Shown: piece by piece, positions 25,047 to 33,522 of the stretch
How the letters are laid out: each line of letters starts with the position of its first letter
How positions within the stretch are numbered: the stretch's first letter is position 1
Assembly (NCBI RefSeq): GCF_900188405.1
Contig: NZ_FZOF01000026.1
Location: 62,001-126,000 of the forward strand
Direction of reading: 5' to 3'
DNA: 64,000 bases
DNA from: Actinacidiphila glaucinigra
GTDB lineage: Bacteria > Actinomycetota > Actinomycetes > Streptomycetales > Streptomycetaceae
Program-made: the position numbers and the translations under genes
Notes under the pieces: generated by a model
Databases searched by the model: none
What the model saw: only the letters and a program-made list of their open reading frames with translations
Told to the model about the DNA's origin: nothing

Positions 25047-26117
25047 TCAGCCGAGGTTGTTGCCCCACAGGGACGGGTCGTCGCTCTTGAGGCTGGGAAC
25101 CCCGGCGTAGGTGCCGCCGTCCGCGGTCACGAGCGGGGCGGAGAGCTGGTCCTCCAGCAGACCGTCGCGGACCTGGATGATCGTGCTGTCGTGGTCGGTC
25201 TTGCCGGGCCGGAACGTCTTGCCCTCGATCGCCGCCTTCAGGTAATAGAGGGCGTACTTGGCGTAGAGATCGGCGGGCTGGGAGACCGTGGCGTCGATCT
25301 TCCCGGCGGCGATGTCCTTGAGCTCCTCGGGGATTCCGTCGTTGGAGACGATGAAGACGTGCTTCTTGTCCTCGGGGCCGACCAGCAGGCCCTTCTGCTT
25401 GAGCACCTGGAGGGTGCCGGCGAGCGCGAAGCTGGACTGCATGTAGACACCCTTGATGTCGGGGTGCGCGGTCAGGTCCGTCTGGAGCTTCTGCGCCGCG
25501 ACCGCCCCGTCCCAGTTGGTGGCTTCACCGAGCACCTTGATGGCCGGGAAGTTCTGCTTCATGCACGCGTTGAAGGCCTCGGTGCGGTCGCGTCCGTTGA
25601 TCGAGGCGAGGTCGCCCTGGAGCATGACGACCTTGCCCTTCCCGCCCAGCTTGGTGCCGAGGAACTGACAGGCCTTCTCGCCGTAGGCACGGTTGTCGGC
25701 GCGGACCACCATGTAGACGTTGCCGGTGTCGGGCCGGGTGTCCACTGTGACGACCGGGATCTTCTTCGCCTCCATCTGCGCCAGGGTCGGCGCGATGGCC
25801 GCGGTGTCCTGAGGCGCCATCGCGACGCCCTTGACGCCTTGGCTGATGAAGGTCTGTGCGTTGGCGGTGAGCTTGGCGACGTCGTTCTGCGAGTTGGTGG
25901 TCTTCAGGTTCAGCCCGAGTTCCTTGGCGAACTCCGGGGTGTACTTGATGTACGAGTTCCAGAAGTCGGTGTCGGAGCGCGGGTAGTCGACCCCTATGAC
26001 CGTCGAACCGCCTCCCGCGCCCGATGCGGATCCGGGATCGCCGCAGGCGGTGAGTGCGAAGGCGGTCAGGGCGGCGAGGCCGCCGAAGCATGCGTGCCGG
26101 GTGAATCTGAGCTTCAT
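25047..26117 (-). CDS. ABC sugar importer periplasmic-type binding lipoprotein (RbsB type)
   Basis: A 356-residue lipoprotein: lipobox LTAC puts the anchored cysteine at residue 25. The mature part is a Peripla_BP_4/RbsB-type binding protein with IGVDYPRSDTDFWNSY, GVKGVAMAPQDT, and PVVTVDTRPD. AAGGAG eight bases before ATG 26117 fixes the start. It is followed by the ATPase and permease genes and lies downstream of fuconate dehydratase and an SDR, so L-fucose or a fucosylated fragment is the inferred ligand. Confidence 0.9.
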   Translation of the reverse strand: MKLRFTRHACFGGLAALTAFALTACGDPGSASGAGGGSTVIGVDYPRSDTDFWNSYIKYTPEFAKELGLNLKTTNSQNDVAKLTANAQTFISQGVKGVAMAPQDTAAIAPTLAQMEAKKIPVVTVDTRPDTGNVYMVVRADNRAYGEKACQFLGTKLGGKGKVVMLQGDLASINGRDRTEAFNACMKQNFPAIKVLGEATNWDGAVAAQKLQTDLTAHPDIKGVYMQSSFALAGTLQVLKQKGLLVGPEDKKHVFIVSNDGIPEELKDIAAGKIDATVSQPADLYAKYALYYLKAAIEGKTFRPGKTDHDSTIIQVRDGLLEDQLSAPLVTADGGTYAGVPSLKSDDPSLWGNNLG

Positions 26118-26203
26118 TGCTCGTTCTCCTTGCCGGTGGGTCGCGAAGGCGGGCTGTACGCAGGCTGATGTGGGGGCGTGCCGGAGTCGGGGAAGGGCCG
26201 GGG

Positions 26204-26962
26204 TCAGACGCGCGGGCGGATCCGCAGGCCTTCCATGCCCCCGTCGACAGCGAGGGCCGTGCCGGTGGTCGAACCGGACGACGGGCTCGCGAGGTGGACG
26301 ACGGCGGCGGCGACTTCGTCCGCGAAGACGAGGCGGCCGGTGGGCTGGCGTGCACAGAGCGCGGCGCGTTCGGCTTCGGGATCGGCCGCGCGATCGAGTA
26401 GGCGGCCGATCCACGGCGTGTCGACGGTACCGGGGTTGACGCAGTTCACGCGGATGCCGAAATGCACGAGGTCGGCAGCGGTCGCACGGGTAAGGGCCAG
26501 CACGGCGCCCTTCGTCGCGGAGTACAGCGCCCGTTCCGGCAGTCCGGCTGTGGCGGCGACGGAACAGATGTTGACGACGGCCGCACTGCCGGATCGGCGC
26601 AGGTGGGCCAGCGCAGCGCGGGTCACCCGCACCATGCCGAAGACGTTGACGTCGAAGACCCGCTGCCACTCTTCGTCGGGATTCTCCTCGATCGTGCCCT
26701 GGGCGCCGATTCCGGCGTTGTTGACCAGGACGTCGATGCCGTCGAGCAACCGCGCCGCTTCCTCCACCGCTGCCCGGACGCTCGCATCGTCGACGACGTC
26801 CGCGCGGATACCGACGAGGGGTTCGGGGAGATCGTCCGGGGTGAGGTCGAGGCAGGCGACCCTGGCCCCGCGGGATGCCAGCAGACGAGCTGCGGCCAGC
26901 CCGATGCCGGAGGCACCACCGGTCACGACCGCCTTCAGACCCGCGAACTCGGCGGCGCTCAT
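26204..26962 (-). CDS. Short-chain dehydrogenase, probable 2-keto-3-deoxy-L-fuconate dehydrogenase
   Basis: A 252-residue classical SDR: TGGASGIG cofactor loop near residue 12, NNAG, catalytic Ser in ICSVAA and YSATK (Tyr and Lys), and PGTVDTPW. ATG 26962 overlaps the stop of the fuconate dehydratase gene (ATGA), so the two are translated together. In the non-phosphorylated L-fucose pathway the dehydratase product 2-keto-3-deoxy-L-fuconate is oxidised by an SDR to the 2,4-diketo acid; that is the favoured role. L-fucose dehydrogenase is the alternative, but an aldo/keto reductase in the divergent operon is better placed for that step. Confidence 0.85.
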   Translation of the reverse strand: MSAAEFAGLKAVVTGGASGIGLAAARLLASRGARVACLDLTPDDLPEPLVGIRADVVDDASVRAAVEEAARLLDGIDVLVNNAGIGAQGTIEENPDEEWQRVFDVNVFGMVRVTRAALAHLRRSGSAAVVNICSVAATAGLPERALYSATKGAVLALTRATAADLVHFGIRVNCVNPGTVDTPWIGRLLDRAADPEAERAALCARQPTGRLVFADEVAAAVVHLASPSSGSTTGTALAVDGGMEGLRIRPRV

Positions 26963-28266
26963 CCGCCGGCCTCCCCGCCCCACACGGGGCCGTCGGGAAA
27001 GCGGTGGTCCTCCAGGGACCGCGCTTGCAGCTGGGCGCTGATGCCGGGCGTGACCGGCGCAAGGTAGCGGCCCTCGCGGATGCGGACCGGGTCGGTGAAG
27101 TGCTCATGGAGATGGTCGACGTACTCGATGACGCGGTCCTCGGTGGTGCCACTGACGGCCACGTAATCGAACATCGCCAGATGCTGCACCATCTCGCACA
27201 GGCCGACCCCGCCGGCGTGCGGGCACACCGGGACGCCGAACTTGGCGGCCAGCAGCAGTACGGCGACGTTCTCGGTGACCCCGGCGGTACGGCTGGCGTC
27301 GAGCTGCAGCACGTCGAGCGCGCCCGCCTGGAGCAGCTGCTTGAACATCACCTGGTTGTGGGTGTGTTCGCCGGTGGCGACCTTGACCGGCGCCAGTGCC
27401 CTGCGGATGGCGGCATGGCCGAGGATGTCGTCCGGAGAGGTGGGCTCCTCGATCCAGTACGGGTCGTAGGGCGTGAGCGACGCCATCCACTCGATCGCCT
27501 GCGGGACGCCCCACGCCTGGTTGGCGTCGACGGCGATCCGGATGTCCGGCCCGACCGCTTCGCGTGCCAGGCGCATGCGGCGTTCGTCCGCCTCGCGATC
27601 GGCTCCGACCTTCAGCTTGATCTGGCTGAAGCCCTCGGCTACCGCCTCCTTGGCCAGCCGCACCAGCTTCTCGTCGTCGTACCCGAGCCAGCCCGGGGTC
27701 GTGGTGTACGCCGGGTAGCCGTGCTCCAGCAGGTGCGCGGTACGCCGGGCGCGGCCGGGCTCGGCGCGTCGCAGGATCTCCAGCGCCTCGTCACGGGTGA
27801 GGGCGTCCTGGAGATAGCGGAAGTCGACGAGGTCGACCAGCCGCTCCGGTGACAGCTCTGACAGCAGTCGCCAGACCGGCTTTCCGCTCCGGCGGCCGTA
27901 CAGGTCCCATACGGCGTTGACGACGGCCGCGGCCGCCATGTGGATGGCCCCCTTGTCCGGGCCCAGCCAGCGCAGCTGGCTGTCGCCGGTCAGCCGCCGC
28001 GAGAAGCCTCCTAGATCGGCCAGTACCTCCTCGACCGGCAGTCCGACGACCAGGGGCGCCAGGGCTCGTACGGCCGCGACCTCGACGTCGTTGCCGCGGC
28101 CCACGGTGAAGGCGAGTCCGTATCCCTCACCCCCGGCACTCGTACGGATCGTCACATAAGCGGCAGAGTAGTCGGGCTCGGGATTCATGGCGTCGGAGCC
28201 GTCGAGCTCCAGCGAGGTGGGGAACCGCACATCGACCGCATCGACCGCGGTGATCAGCTCAGTCAT
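26959..28266 (-). CDS. L-fuconate dehydratase (enolase superfamily)
   Basis: A 435-residue enolase-superfamily acid-sugar dehydratase. The N-terminus has DGSDAMNPEPDYSAAYV, diagnostic of the L-fuconate dehydratase branch (human ENOSF1 relatives). The barrel shows the base motif KLKVG, metal ligands in AVDANQAWG, IEEPTSPDD and TGEHTHN, and the catalytic HAGGVGL histidine. It removes water from L-fuconate to give 2-keto-3-deoxy-L-fuconate. It is the first gene of the leftward operon, read from the -10/-35 pair at 28387-28415. Confidence 0.9.
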   Translation of the reverse strand: MTELITAVDAVDVRFPTSLELDGSDAMNPEPDYSAAYVTIRTSAGGEGYGLAFTVGRGNDVEVAAVRALAPLVVGLPVEEVLADLGGFSRRLTGDSQLRWLGPDKGAIHMAAAAVVNAVWDLYGRRSGKPVWRLLSELSPERLVDLVDFRYLQDALTRDEALEILRRAEPGRARRTAHLLEHGYPAYTTTPGWLGYDDEKLVRLAKEAVAEGFSQIKLKVGADREADERRMRLAREAVGPDIRIAVDANQAWGVPQAIEWMASLTPYDPYWIEEPTSPDDILGHAAIRRALAPVKVATGEHTHNQVMFKQLLQAGALDVLQLDASRTAGVTENVAVLLLAAKFGVPVCPHAGGVGLCEMVQHLAMFDYVAVSGTTEDRVIEYVDHLHEHFTDPVRIREGRYLAPVTPGISAQLQARSLEDHRFPDGPVWGGEAGG

Positions 28267-28386
28267 CGCTTCAGGCGCCTCCGGCTCGGAGGCTCCGTCG
28301 CACTCCCCGTTTCATGGCAACCACCCGTCCTCATGTGTCAACGAGATGTTTCTCTTCGTTACGACCAGCCTCGGACATTGGATGGA

Positions 28387-28415
28387 TTTATAGGGTCGGC
28401 CCGCACGGTTGTCCA
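28387..28415 (-). promoter_or_regulatory. Promoter of the leftward fucose operon
   Basis: On the minus strand TGGACA (28415-28410) is followed after exactly 17 bases by TATAAA (28392-28387), close to the housekeeping sigma-factor consensus. It lies about 120 bases before the fuconate dehydratase start and just beside the GntR-side dyad, so both operons can be controlled from this gap. Confidence 0.55.
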
Positions 28416-28497
28416 TACCCCCGACAGGCAAAGGATTCCGAAACGCCTCTGAACTGCGACTATGCGACGGACCCGCACCTAGACACGAGTCCGGGTC

Positions 28498-28524
28498 ATC
28501 CCATGTATTCCGCAGCGATGGGAT
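28498..28524. promoter_or_regulatory. Candidate GntR operator in the fucose intergenic region
   Basis: ATCCCAT at 28498-28504 and ATGGGAT at 28518-28524 form a 7-bp inverted repeat centred about 60 bases before the GntR start, and each arm is followed by TGTATT, giving a partial direct repeat as well. A dyad of this size between a GntR gene and its divergent operon is the natural binding site for the regulator. No binding data can be inferred. Confidence 0.4.
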
Positions 28525-28571
28525 GTATTGCTACGCTGCCGCCGCTTGGGCGACGAGCAGGGAGCAGACGG

Positions 28572-29291
28572 ATGTCTTTGACCGACAAGGCGATCGACCG
28601 CATCAGGGACCTCATCCACTCAGGCGAGCTGCGGCCGGGCGCCAAACTGCCACCCGAGCAGCAACTGGCAGCGGAGCTGGGCCTGTCCCGCAACCTCATG
28701 CGGGAAGCGGTGAAAGCGCTGGTTGTCGCACGGGTGCTGGAGATCCGCCGGGGCGACGGGACCTATGTGACCAGTCTGGAACCCGAGTTGCTGCTGAGCA
28801 GCATCGGTTCCGCGGTGGAGCTGCTGCGTGGCGACACTCTGCTGGAGCTCACCGAGGTGCGCCGGCTGTTCGAACCGATCGCCACGGGGCTCGCCGCCAC
28901 GAGGATCTCGGACGCGGGGCTACGGGAGGTCGAACGGCATCTGGAAGCGATGCGGGCGGCCCGCGACGACGTGGAGCGCCTCAACGAGCACGACGCCGCC
29001 TTCCACCGTGCCGTCGTCGCGGCCACCGGCAACGCCACACTCACCACCCTGCTGGAGGGAATCTCCGGGCGGACGCTGCGTGCCCGTGTCTGGCGCGGTC
29101 TGGTCGATGACGACGCCGCCGGACGGACGGTCGCCGAACACGAGGCGATCCACCGGGCACTCGCCGCCGGTGACGCCCCCCTGGCCCAGGCGGCCGCCCT
29201 CTTGCACGTCAGCAACACCGAACAGTGGCTGCGTGAGCACCTGGAACCGAACTTCGGCGTTCCGGCCGACGTCACGGAGGGCCGGCAGTGA
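28572..29291 (+). CDS. GntR-family regulator (FadR/FCD subfamily), fucose operon regulator
   Basis: A 239-residue regulator: winged helix with IRDLIHSGELRPGAKLPPEQ, ELGLSRNLMREAVKAL and GDGTYV, followed by an FCD helical domain (EVRRLFEPIATGLAA, FHRAVVAATGN, HEAIHRALAAGD). ATG 28572 has AGGGAG eight bases upstream; longer in-frame starts exist but lack this. It is the first gene of the rightward operon and divergent from fuconate dehydratase, so it most likely senses a fucose-pathway acid and represses both operons. Confidence 0.88.
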   Translation: MSLTDKAIDRIRDLIHSGELRPGAKLPPEQQLAAELGLSRNLMREAVKALVVARVLEIRRGDGTYVTSLEPELLLSSIGSAVELLRGDTLLELTEVRRLFEPIATGLAATRISDAGLREVERHLEAMRAARDDVERLNEHDAAFHRAVVAATGNATLTTLLEGISGRTLRARVWRGLVDDDAAGRTVAEHEAIHRALAAGDAPLAQAAALLHVSNTEQWLREHLEPNFGVPADVTEGRQ

Positions 29292-29638
29292 CCCGGCACA
29301 GCGTCGTCGGCTCCGTGACCGGGCCCTCGGCCCCGCCGTCCACCGGCTGGCACGTCTCATCAGTGAGGAGCGAGGGGATGAGATCCCTGCGCGTCGGCAC
29401 CGCGGACTTCGAGCGTCCCATCGTCCTCGGCGTCGACCCTGCCCACCTGGCCGGCGCCGGCACGGATCGCCGCCGAACCGCCCTGCCCGATGACGGGCTC
29501 CCACACTCCGGGGTCCGCCACATGGATCACGCCGCGGCCTCAGGCACCGGCGACCTCCCCCACCCGCACGCCGGCTACGTCGCCGAGGCGGAGGTCGACC
29601 GACTCAGCCGTCACCGGCTCGACCTCGGGCGGGCGTGA
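29288..29638 (+). pseudogene. Shrunken fumarylacetoacetate-hydrolase (FAH) family gene
   Basis: The frame overlaps the GntR stop (ATGA) and the next gene's start. From ATG 29379 it begins MRSLRVGTADFERPIVLG, like the first residues of FAH-family hydrolases (MKLLRVGxxGxERPxVL). It ends with ASGTGDLPHPHAGYVAEAEV then DRLSRHRLDL, resembling the family's last 40 residues (TGTPxGVGHxxxxYLxxGDVVEAEIDGLGxxR). Only about 85 residues remain from about 280, and the metal-binding ExE...D core is missing. In this pathway an FAH enzyme should split 2,4-diketo-3-deoxy-L-fuconate, so this is probably the remains of that gene. Confidence 0.55.
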
Positions 29639-30627
29639 TGTCCTCCGCGACCCGACCCTGGTACGCCGAACGGGTGCCTCTGGGACGCTCCGGCGTGAGC
29701 GTCAGCCGTATCGGGCTCGGCACCGCGCCGCTGGGCGGCCTCTTCTCGGCTGTCGGCGGACGGCAGGCCGCCGAGACGCTGGAGGCCGCCTGGGCGGAAG
29801 GGATCCGATACTTCGACACCGCCCCGCACTACGGTGCCGGACTCGCCGAGCGCCGGCTCGGCGCGTTCCTCACCGGGGCCGGGCACTCACGCACGGAGAC
29901 CACGGTGTCCACCAAGGTCGGCCGGCTCCTCGTACCAGGTGAATCGGCCCCGGGAGACGAGGCCTTCCACGGCGCACCCGGCCTCGTCAGAGTCCGGGAC
30001 TACAGTGCCGAAGGCGTTCACCGCTCACTCACCGAAAGCCTGGAGCGCTCCGGCCTCGACGCCTTCGACATCGTCTTCATCCACGACCCGGACGACTGCT
30101 GGGAGCAGGCCCTGAACGGTGCCTACCCGGCGCTGGCCCGGCTCCGCGACGAGGGGGCCGTCAGGGCGATAGGCGCGGGCATGAACCAGACGGCGATGCT
30201 CACCCGATTCGTGACCGAGACCGACCTCGACTGCGTCCTCGTGGCCGGCCGCTACTCACTGCTCGACCGCAGCGCGGCCGACGAACTGCTGCCCGCCTGT
30301 GCCGCACGCGAGGTGGGTGTCCTGGTCGGTGGTGTCTTCAACAGCGGCATCCTCGCGCACCTCGCGCCGGACGCCATGTACGACTACGCGCCGGCTCCCG
30401 AGGCGGTACTCCGCCGTGCTCTCGCCCTCGGTGAGCGCTGCGCCGAATACGGTGTCCCGCTTGCCGCGGCCGCGCTGCGGTTCCCGCTGCGCCACCCGGC
30501 TGTCACCGGCGTCGTCGTCGGGGCGCGCAGCGCGCAGGAGATCACCGTGAATGCCGCGCACGCCTCGATGGCCATACCCGAAGAGCTGTGGCCGGAGCTC
30601 GACGTCCTGCAGGCGGAGGAACGATGA
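29635..30627 (+). CDS. Aldo/keto reductase, probable L-fucose (D-threo-aldose) 1-dehydrogenase
   Basis: A 330-residue aldo/keto reductase barrel: GLGTAPLGGL, YFDTAPHYGAGLAERRLG with the catalytic Asp and Tyr, STKVGRLL with the lysine, and FIHDPDD carrying the histidine. The HYGxGLxERRLG pattern fits the D-threo-aldose 1-dehydrogenase/L-fucose dehydrogenase branch, which oxidises the sugar at C1 to a lactone. The start is GTG 29635 (GTGATG, overlapping the previous TGA) or ATG 29638. The lactonase gene follows with an ATGA overlap. A close relative lies at 45383-46414. Confidence 0.87.
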   Translation: MMSSATRPWYAERVPLGRSGVSVSRIGLGTAPLGGLFSAVGGRQAAETLEAAWAEGIRYFDTAPHYGAGLAERRLGAFLTGAGHSRTETTVSTKVGRLLVPGESAPGDEAFHGAPGLVRVRDYSAEGVHRSLTESLERSGLDAFDIVFIHDPDDCWEQALNGAYPALARLRDEGAVRAIGAGMNQTAMLTRFVTETDLDCVLVAGRYSLLDRSAADELLPACAAREVGVLVGGVFNSGILAHLAPDAMYDYAPAPEAVLRRALALGERCAEYGVPLAAAALRFPLRHPAVTGVVVGARSAQEITVNAAHASMAIPEELWPELDVLQAEER

Positions 30628-31559
30628 GCCGGATCGACGCACACCACCACGTCTGGCGGCCCGCCGCGGCCCCGTCCCCCTCCCCCAATGCCCGTCCACA
30701 GCGCCGTGTGCACGCCTGGCTCGACGAACCCGGCATGGCCTCGATGCGGCGGGACTTCACATTGGACGACCTGGCGCCACTGGCCCTGGCGGCGGGCATC
30801 GACCGTACGATCCTGGTCCAGGTACTGCCCGACACCGACGAGACCGAGGACTTCCTGACCCTGGCCTCCACGGCGGGAACCGTCGCCGGCGTCGTGGGCT
30901 GGGTCGACCTCACGTCGGACCACCTCCCGCACACGCTGGAAGCCCTGCGGGCCGCACCGGGCGGTGAACTCCTCGTGGGCACAAGACACCTCGTCCAGGA
31001 CGAGCGTGACCCCCGATGGCTGAGCCGACCGGACGTACAGCGGGGTCTGCGCCTGGTCGCGCGGGCGAACCTCGCCTACGACCTGCTCGTCCGTCCGCAT
31101 CAACTCCCTGCGGCCATCAACGCTGTCCGGGAGCTGCCGGAACTCACCTTCGTGCTCGACCATCTGTCGAAGCCCCCCATCGCCGCCGGTGAACTGCAGC
31201 CCTGGGCCTCGCTCATCCGCGAACTGGCAACGCGTCCGAACGTGTTCTGCAAGCTTTCCGGCATGGTCACCGAGGCCGACCTGCACCACTGGAACGTGGC
31301 GGCCCTGCGTCCCTACGCCGACGTCGTGCTCGACGCCTTCGGCCCCGAGCGCGTGATGTTCGGCTCCGACTGGCCGGTATGCCTGCTGGCAGCCTCGTAC
31401 GAAGAGGTCGTCGGCGCGGCGGAGGCACTGACGGCGGGCCTCAGCGACGCCGAGCGCTGCCACGTCTTCGGAACCACGGCGGAACGCGCCTACCGCCTGG
31501 ACGAGCGCCCCCGTCGAGGGCGGGCCGAAGGCGGACGGGCCGCGGGGGCAGCACGGTGA
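30624..31559 (+). CDS. Amidohydrolase-family sugar lactonase, probable L-fucono-lactonase
   Basis: A 311-residue COG3618-type amidohydrolase: metal-binding IDAHHHVWRP at the start, GVVGWVDL, VGTRHLVQDE, FVLDHLSKPP and the C-terminal MFGSDWPVCLLAASY with the aspartate. Members open sugar lactones such as L-fucono-1,5-lactone and L-rhamnono-lactone. ATG 30624 overlaps the reductase stop (ATGA), so it directly follows the lactone-forming step. The product L-fuconate is the substrate of the dehydratase encoded divergently. Confidence 0.87.
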   Translation: MSRIDAHHHVWRPAAAPSPSPNARPQRRVHAWLDEPGMASMRRDFTLDDLAPLALAAGIDRTILVQVLPDTDETEDFLTLASTAGTVAGVVGWVDLTSDHLPHTLEALRAAPGGELLVGTRHLVQDERDPRWLSRPDVQRGLRLVARANLAYDLLVRPHQLPAAINAVRELPELTFVLDHLSKPPIAAGELQPWASLIRELATRPNVFCKLSGMVTEADLHHWNVAALRPYADVVLDAFGPERVMFGSDWPVCLLAASYEEVVGAAEALTAGLSDAERCHVFGTTAERAYRLDERPRRGRAEGGRAAGAAR

Positions 31560-32836
31560 AGGTACGCCTCGCCTACGGGCAGTCAGGGCTCGACATCGAC
31601 GTCAATCCGCACAGGACCACCGTCGTCGAGCCCGTCCACCACGCGGCGGCCGCGGACCAGATGTCCGTCCTGCGCACGGCACTGCGCGAGCCGGTCGCCG
31701 GGCCTCCGTTGGCCGAGAGAGTACGCCGCGGGCAGACGGTGGCCATCTCGGCCTGCGACGGCACTCGGCCGCAGCCCCGGCACCTGATGATCCCGGCCGT
31801 GCTGGACGAGCTGGACGGCGTCGTCCGCAGGGAGGACGTCGTGATCCTCGTGGCGACCGGCACGCACCGCGGCAACGACGCGTCCGAACTCCGGAGGATG
31901 TTCGGTGACGAGATCGCCCGCACCGTGAGGATCGTCAACCACGACGCACGCGACACCGCGCAGCTGACATGGATGGGCAGGTACGGCGACGGCGTACCGG
32001 TGTGGCTCAACCGGGAATGGGTGGAGGCGGACGTCCGGATCACCACCGGCTTCGTCGAACCCCATTTCTTCGCCGGTTTCTCCGGCGGTCCGAAGCTCGT
32101 CGCCCCCGGCCTGGCAGGGCTCGAGACCGTACTCGTGCTGCACGACGCGGCCAGGATCGGCGATCCACGCGCCACCTGGGGCATCACCCACGGAAACCCT
32201 GTTCACGACGACGTGCGCGCCATCGCGCAGGCCACGGGCGTCACCTTCGCGTTCGACGTGGTACTCAACCGCGACAAGGACGTCGTCGCGGCGTTCGGCG
32301 GTGAGCTGCTGCCGATGCACGCCGCCGCGACGGCCGCGGCCGCACGCATGGCGATGCGCCCGGTACAGGCACCGTTCGACGTCGTCGTCACCACCAACTC
32401 CGGCTTCCCGCTGGACCAGAACCTGTACCAGGCGGTCAAGGGGATGTCGGCGGCCTACCAGGTGGTCCGTCCCGGAGGGACGATCGTGTGCGCGGCCGAG
32501 TGCCGTGACGGCTTCCCCGACCACGGCTCCTACCGCCGGGTCCTGGCCTCGGCCCCGTCCCCGCAGGCGCTCCTGAACGAGATCTCCGCGCGCACCGAGA
32601 CGATCCCCGACCAGTGGCAGGTGCAGATCCAGGCCCGCATCCAGTCGGGCAGTCAGGTCATCATGCACACCTCCTTCCTCAGTGACGAGGAACTGGCCGC
32701 GGCCCACCTGCGGCAGACCCGGGACATCTCCGCCACCGTCGCCGAAGCGCTCGCCGCCGCGGGCCCGCACGCCCGCGTGTGCGTCCTGCCGGAAGGTCCG
32801 CAGACCATCCCGTACGTCGAAGGGAGCCGGCCGTGA
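31556..32836 (+). CDS. larA: Lactate racemase LarA-type nickel-pincer enzyme
   Basis: A 426-residue LarA-family protein with the signatures SACDGTRPQP, VATGTHRGND (HxxxT/N-type histidine loop), GFVEPHFFAGFSGGPKLVAPG holding the lysine that binds the pincer cofactor, and the HGNPVHDD segment. LarA interconverts L- and D-lactate through a nickel-containing pyridinium pincer nucleotide; other LarA homologues act on different 2-hydroxyacids, so substrate is inferred. GTG 31556 overlaps the lactonase stop. It is followed by the complete set of cofactor-making genes larB, larC and larE, all overlapping. Confidence 0.9.
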   Translation: MKVRLAYGQSGLDIDVNPHRTTVVEPVHHAAAADQMSVLRTALREPVAGPPLAERVRRGQTVAISACDGTRPQPRHLMIPAVLDELDGVVRREDVVILVATGTHRGNDASELRRMFGDEIARTVRIVNHDARDTAQLTWMGRYGDGVPVWLNREWVEADVRITTGFVEPHFFAGFSGGPKLVAPGLAGLETVLVLHDAARIGDPRATWGITHGNPVHDDVRAIAQATGVTFAFDVVLNRDKDVVAAFGGELLPMHAAATAAAARMAMRPVQAPFDVVVTTNSGFPLDQNLYQAVKGMSAAYQVVRPGGTIVCAAECRDGFPDHGSYRRVLASAPSPQALLNEISARTETIPDQWQVQIQARIQSGSQVIMHTSFLSDEELAAAHLRQTRDISATVAEALAAAGPHARVCVLPEGPQTIPYVEGSRP

Positions 32837-33522
32837 ACGAAGTGCTGGACCTGGGATACGCACGAGTCGACATCGGCCGCGAGGCACGGCAGGGACTGCC
32901 CGAGGTCGTGTACGGCCCCGGCAAGACCGTGGATCAGATCGCCGGCATCGTCACCGGCCTCTTGGAGCACAACACCGGGCCCGTCCTGGTCACCCGCGTC
33001 GCCCCGGACACCGCGGCGGCCGTCCTGGGGCGGGTGGATTCCGGCTCGTACGACGAGGAGGCCAGGCTGCTGCTCTGGCGGCCGGCCGCCGCATCGGGCT
33101 TCTCCGTCGTGGTGGCCGCCGCCGGGACGTCCGACCGGCCGGTGGCCGCCGAAGCCGGCGCCGTGGCCACAGCCGTCGGGCTGGACACGACGGCCGTGCA
33201 CGACGTGGGAGTCGCCGGACTCGAACGCGTGCTGCAGGTCCGCGGTCTGCTGCGGTCCGCGGACGCGGTGATCGTCGTGGCGGGCATGGAGGGCGCCCTC
33301 GCCAGTGTCGTCGGCGGCCTGGTGGCCGCCCCCGTCGTGGCGGTGCCGGTCTCCACCGGCTACGGAGCCTCGCTGGACGGCGTGACCGCGCTGCTTGCCA
33401 TGCTTGCCTCCTGCGCCGCCGGCGTGACCGTGGTCAATATCGACTCCGGGTTCTCGGCGGCCATGGCCGTTCACCGCATCGCCCGGTCCCGCCGGGCGAC
33501 AGATCCCGGAGGCATCCGGTGA
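32833..33522 (+). CDS. larB: LarB, pyridinium-3,5-biscarboxylic acid mononucleotide synthase
   Basis: A 229-residue LarB protein: GLPEVVYGPGKTVDQI at the start and a PurE-like core with VVVAAAGTSDRPVAAEA, AVIVVAGMEGALASVVGGL and VPVSTGYGASLDGVTALLAML. LarB carboxylates and hydrolyses nicotinic acid adenine dinucleotide in the first step of nickel-pincer cofactor synthesis. GTG 32833 overlaps the larA stop (GTGA). Length and motif order are normal. Confidence 0.93.
   Translation: MNEVLDLGYARVDIGREARQGLPEVVYGPGKTVDQIAGIVTGLLEHNTGPVLVTRVAPDTAAAVLGRVDSGSYDEEARLLLWRPAAASGFSVVVAAAGTSDRPVAAEAGAVATAVGLDTTAVHDVGVAGLERVLQVRGLLRSADAVIVVAGMEGALASVVGGLVAAPVVAVPVSTGYGASLDGVTALLAMLASCAAGVTVVNIDSGFSAAMAVHRIARSRRATDPGGIR

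Noticed and set aside
26118..27152. Upstream extension of the fucose binding-protein frame
   Set aside because: The extra residues run antisense-like through the SDR and dehydratase genes in the wrong phase, while ATG 26117 has AAGGAG and is followed directly by a lipoprotein signal.
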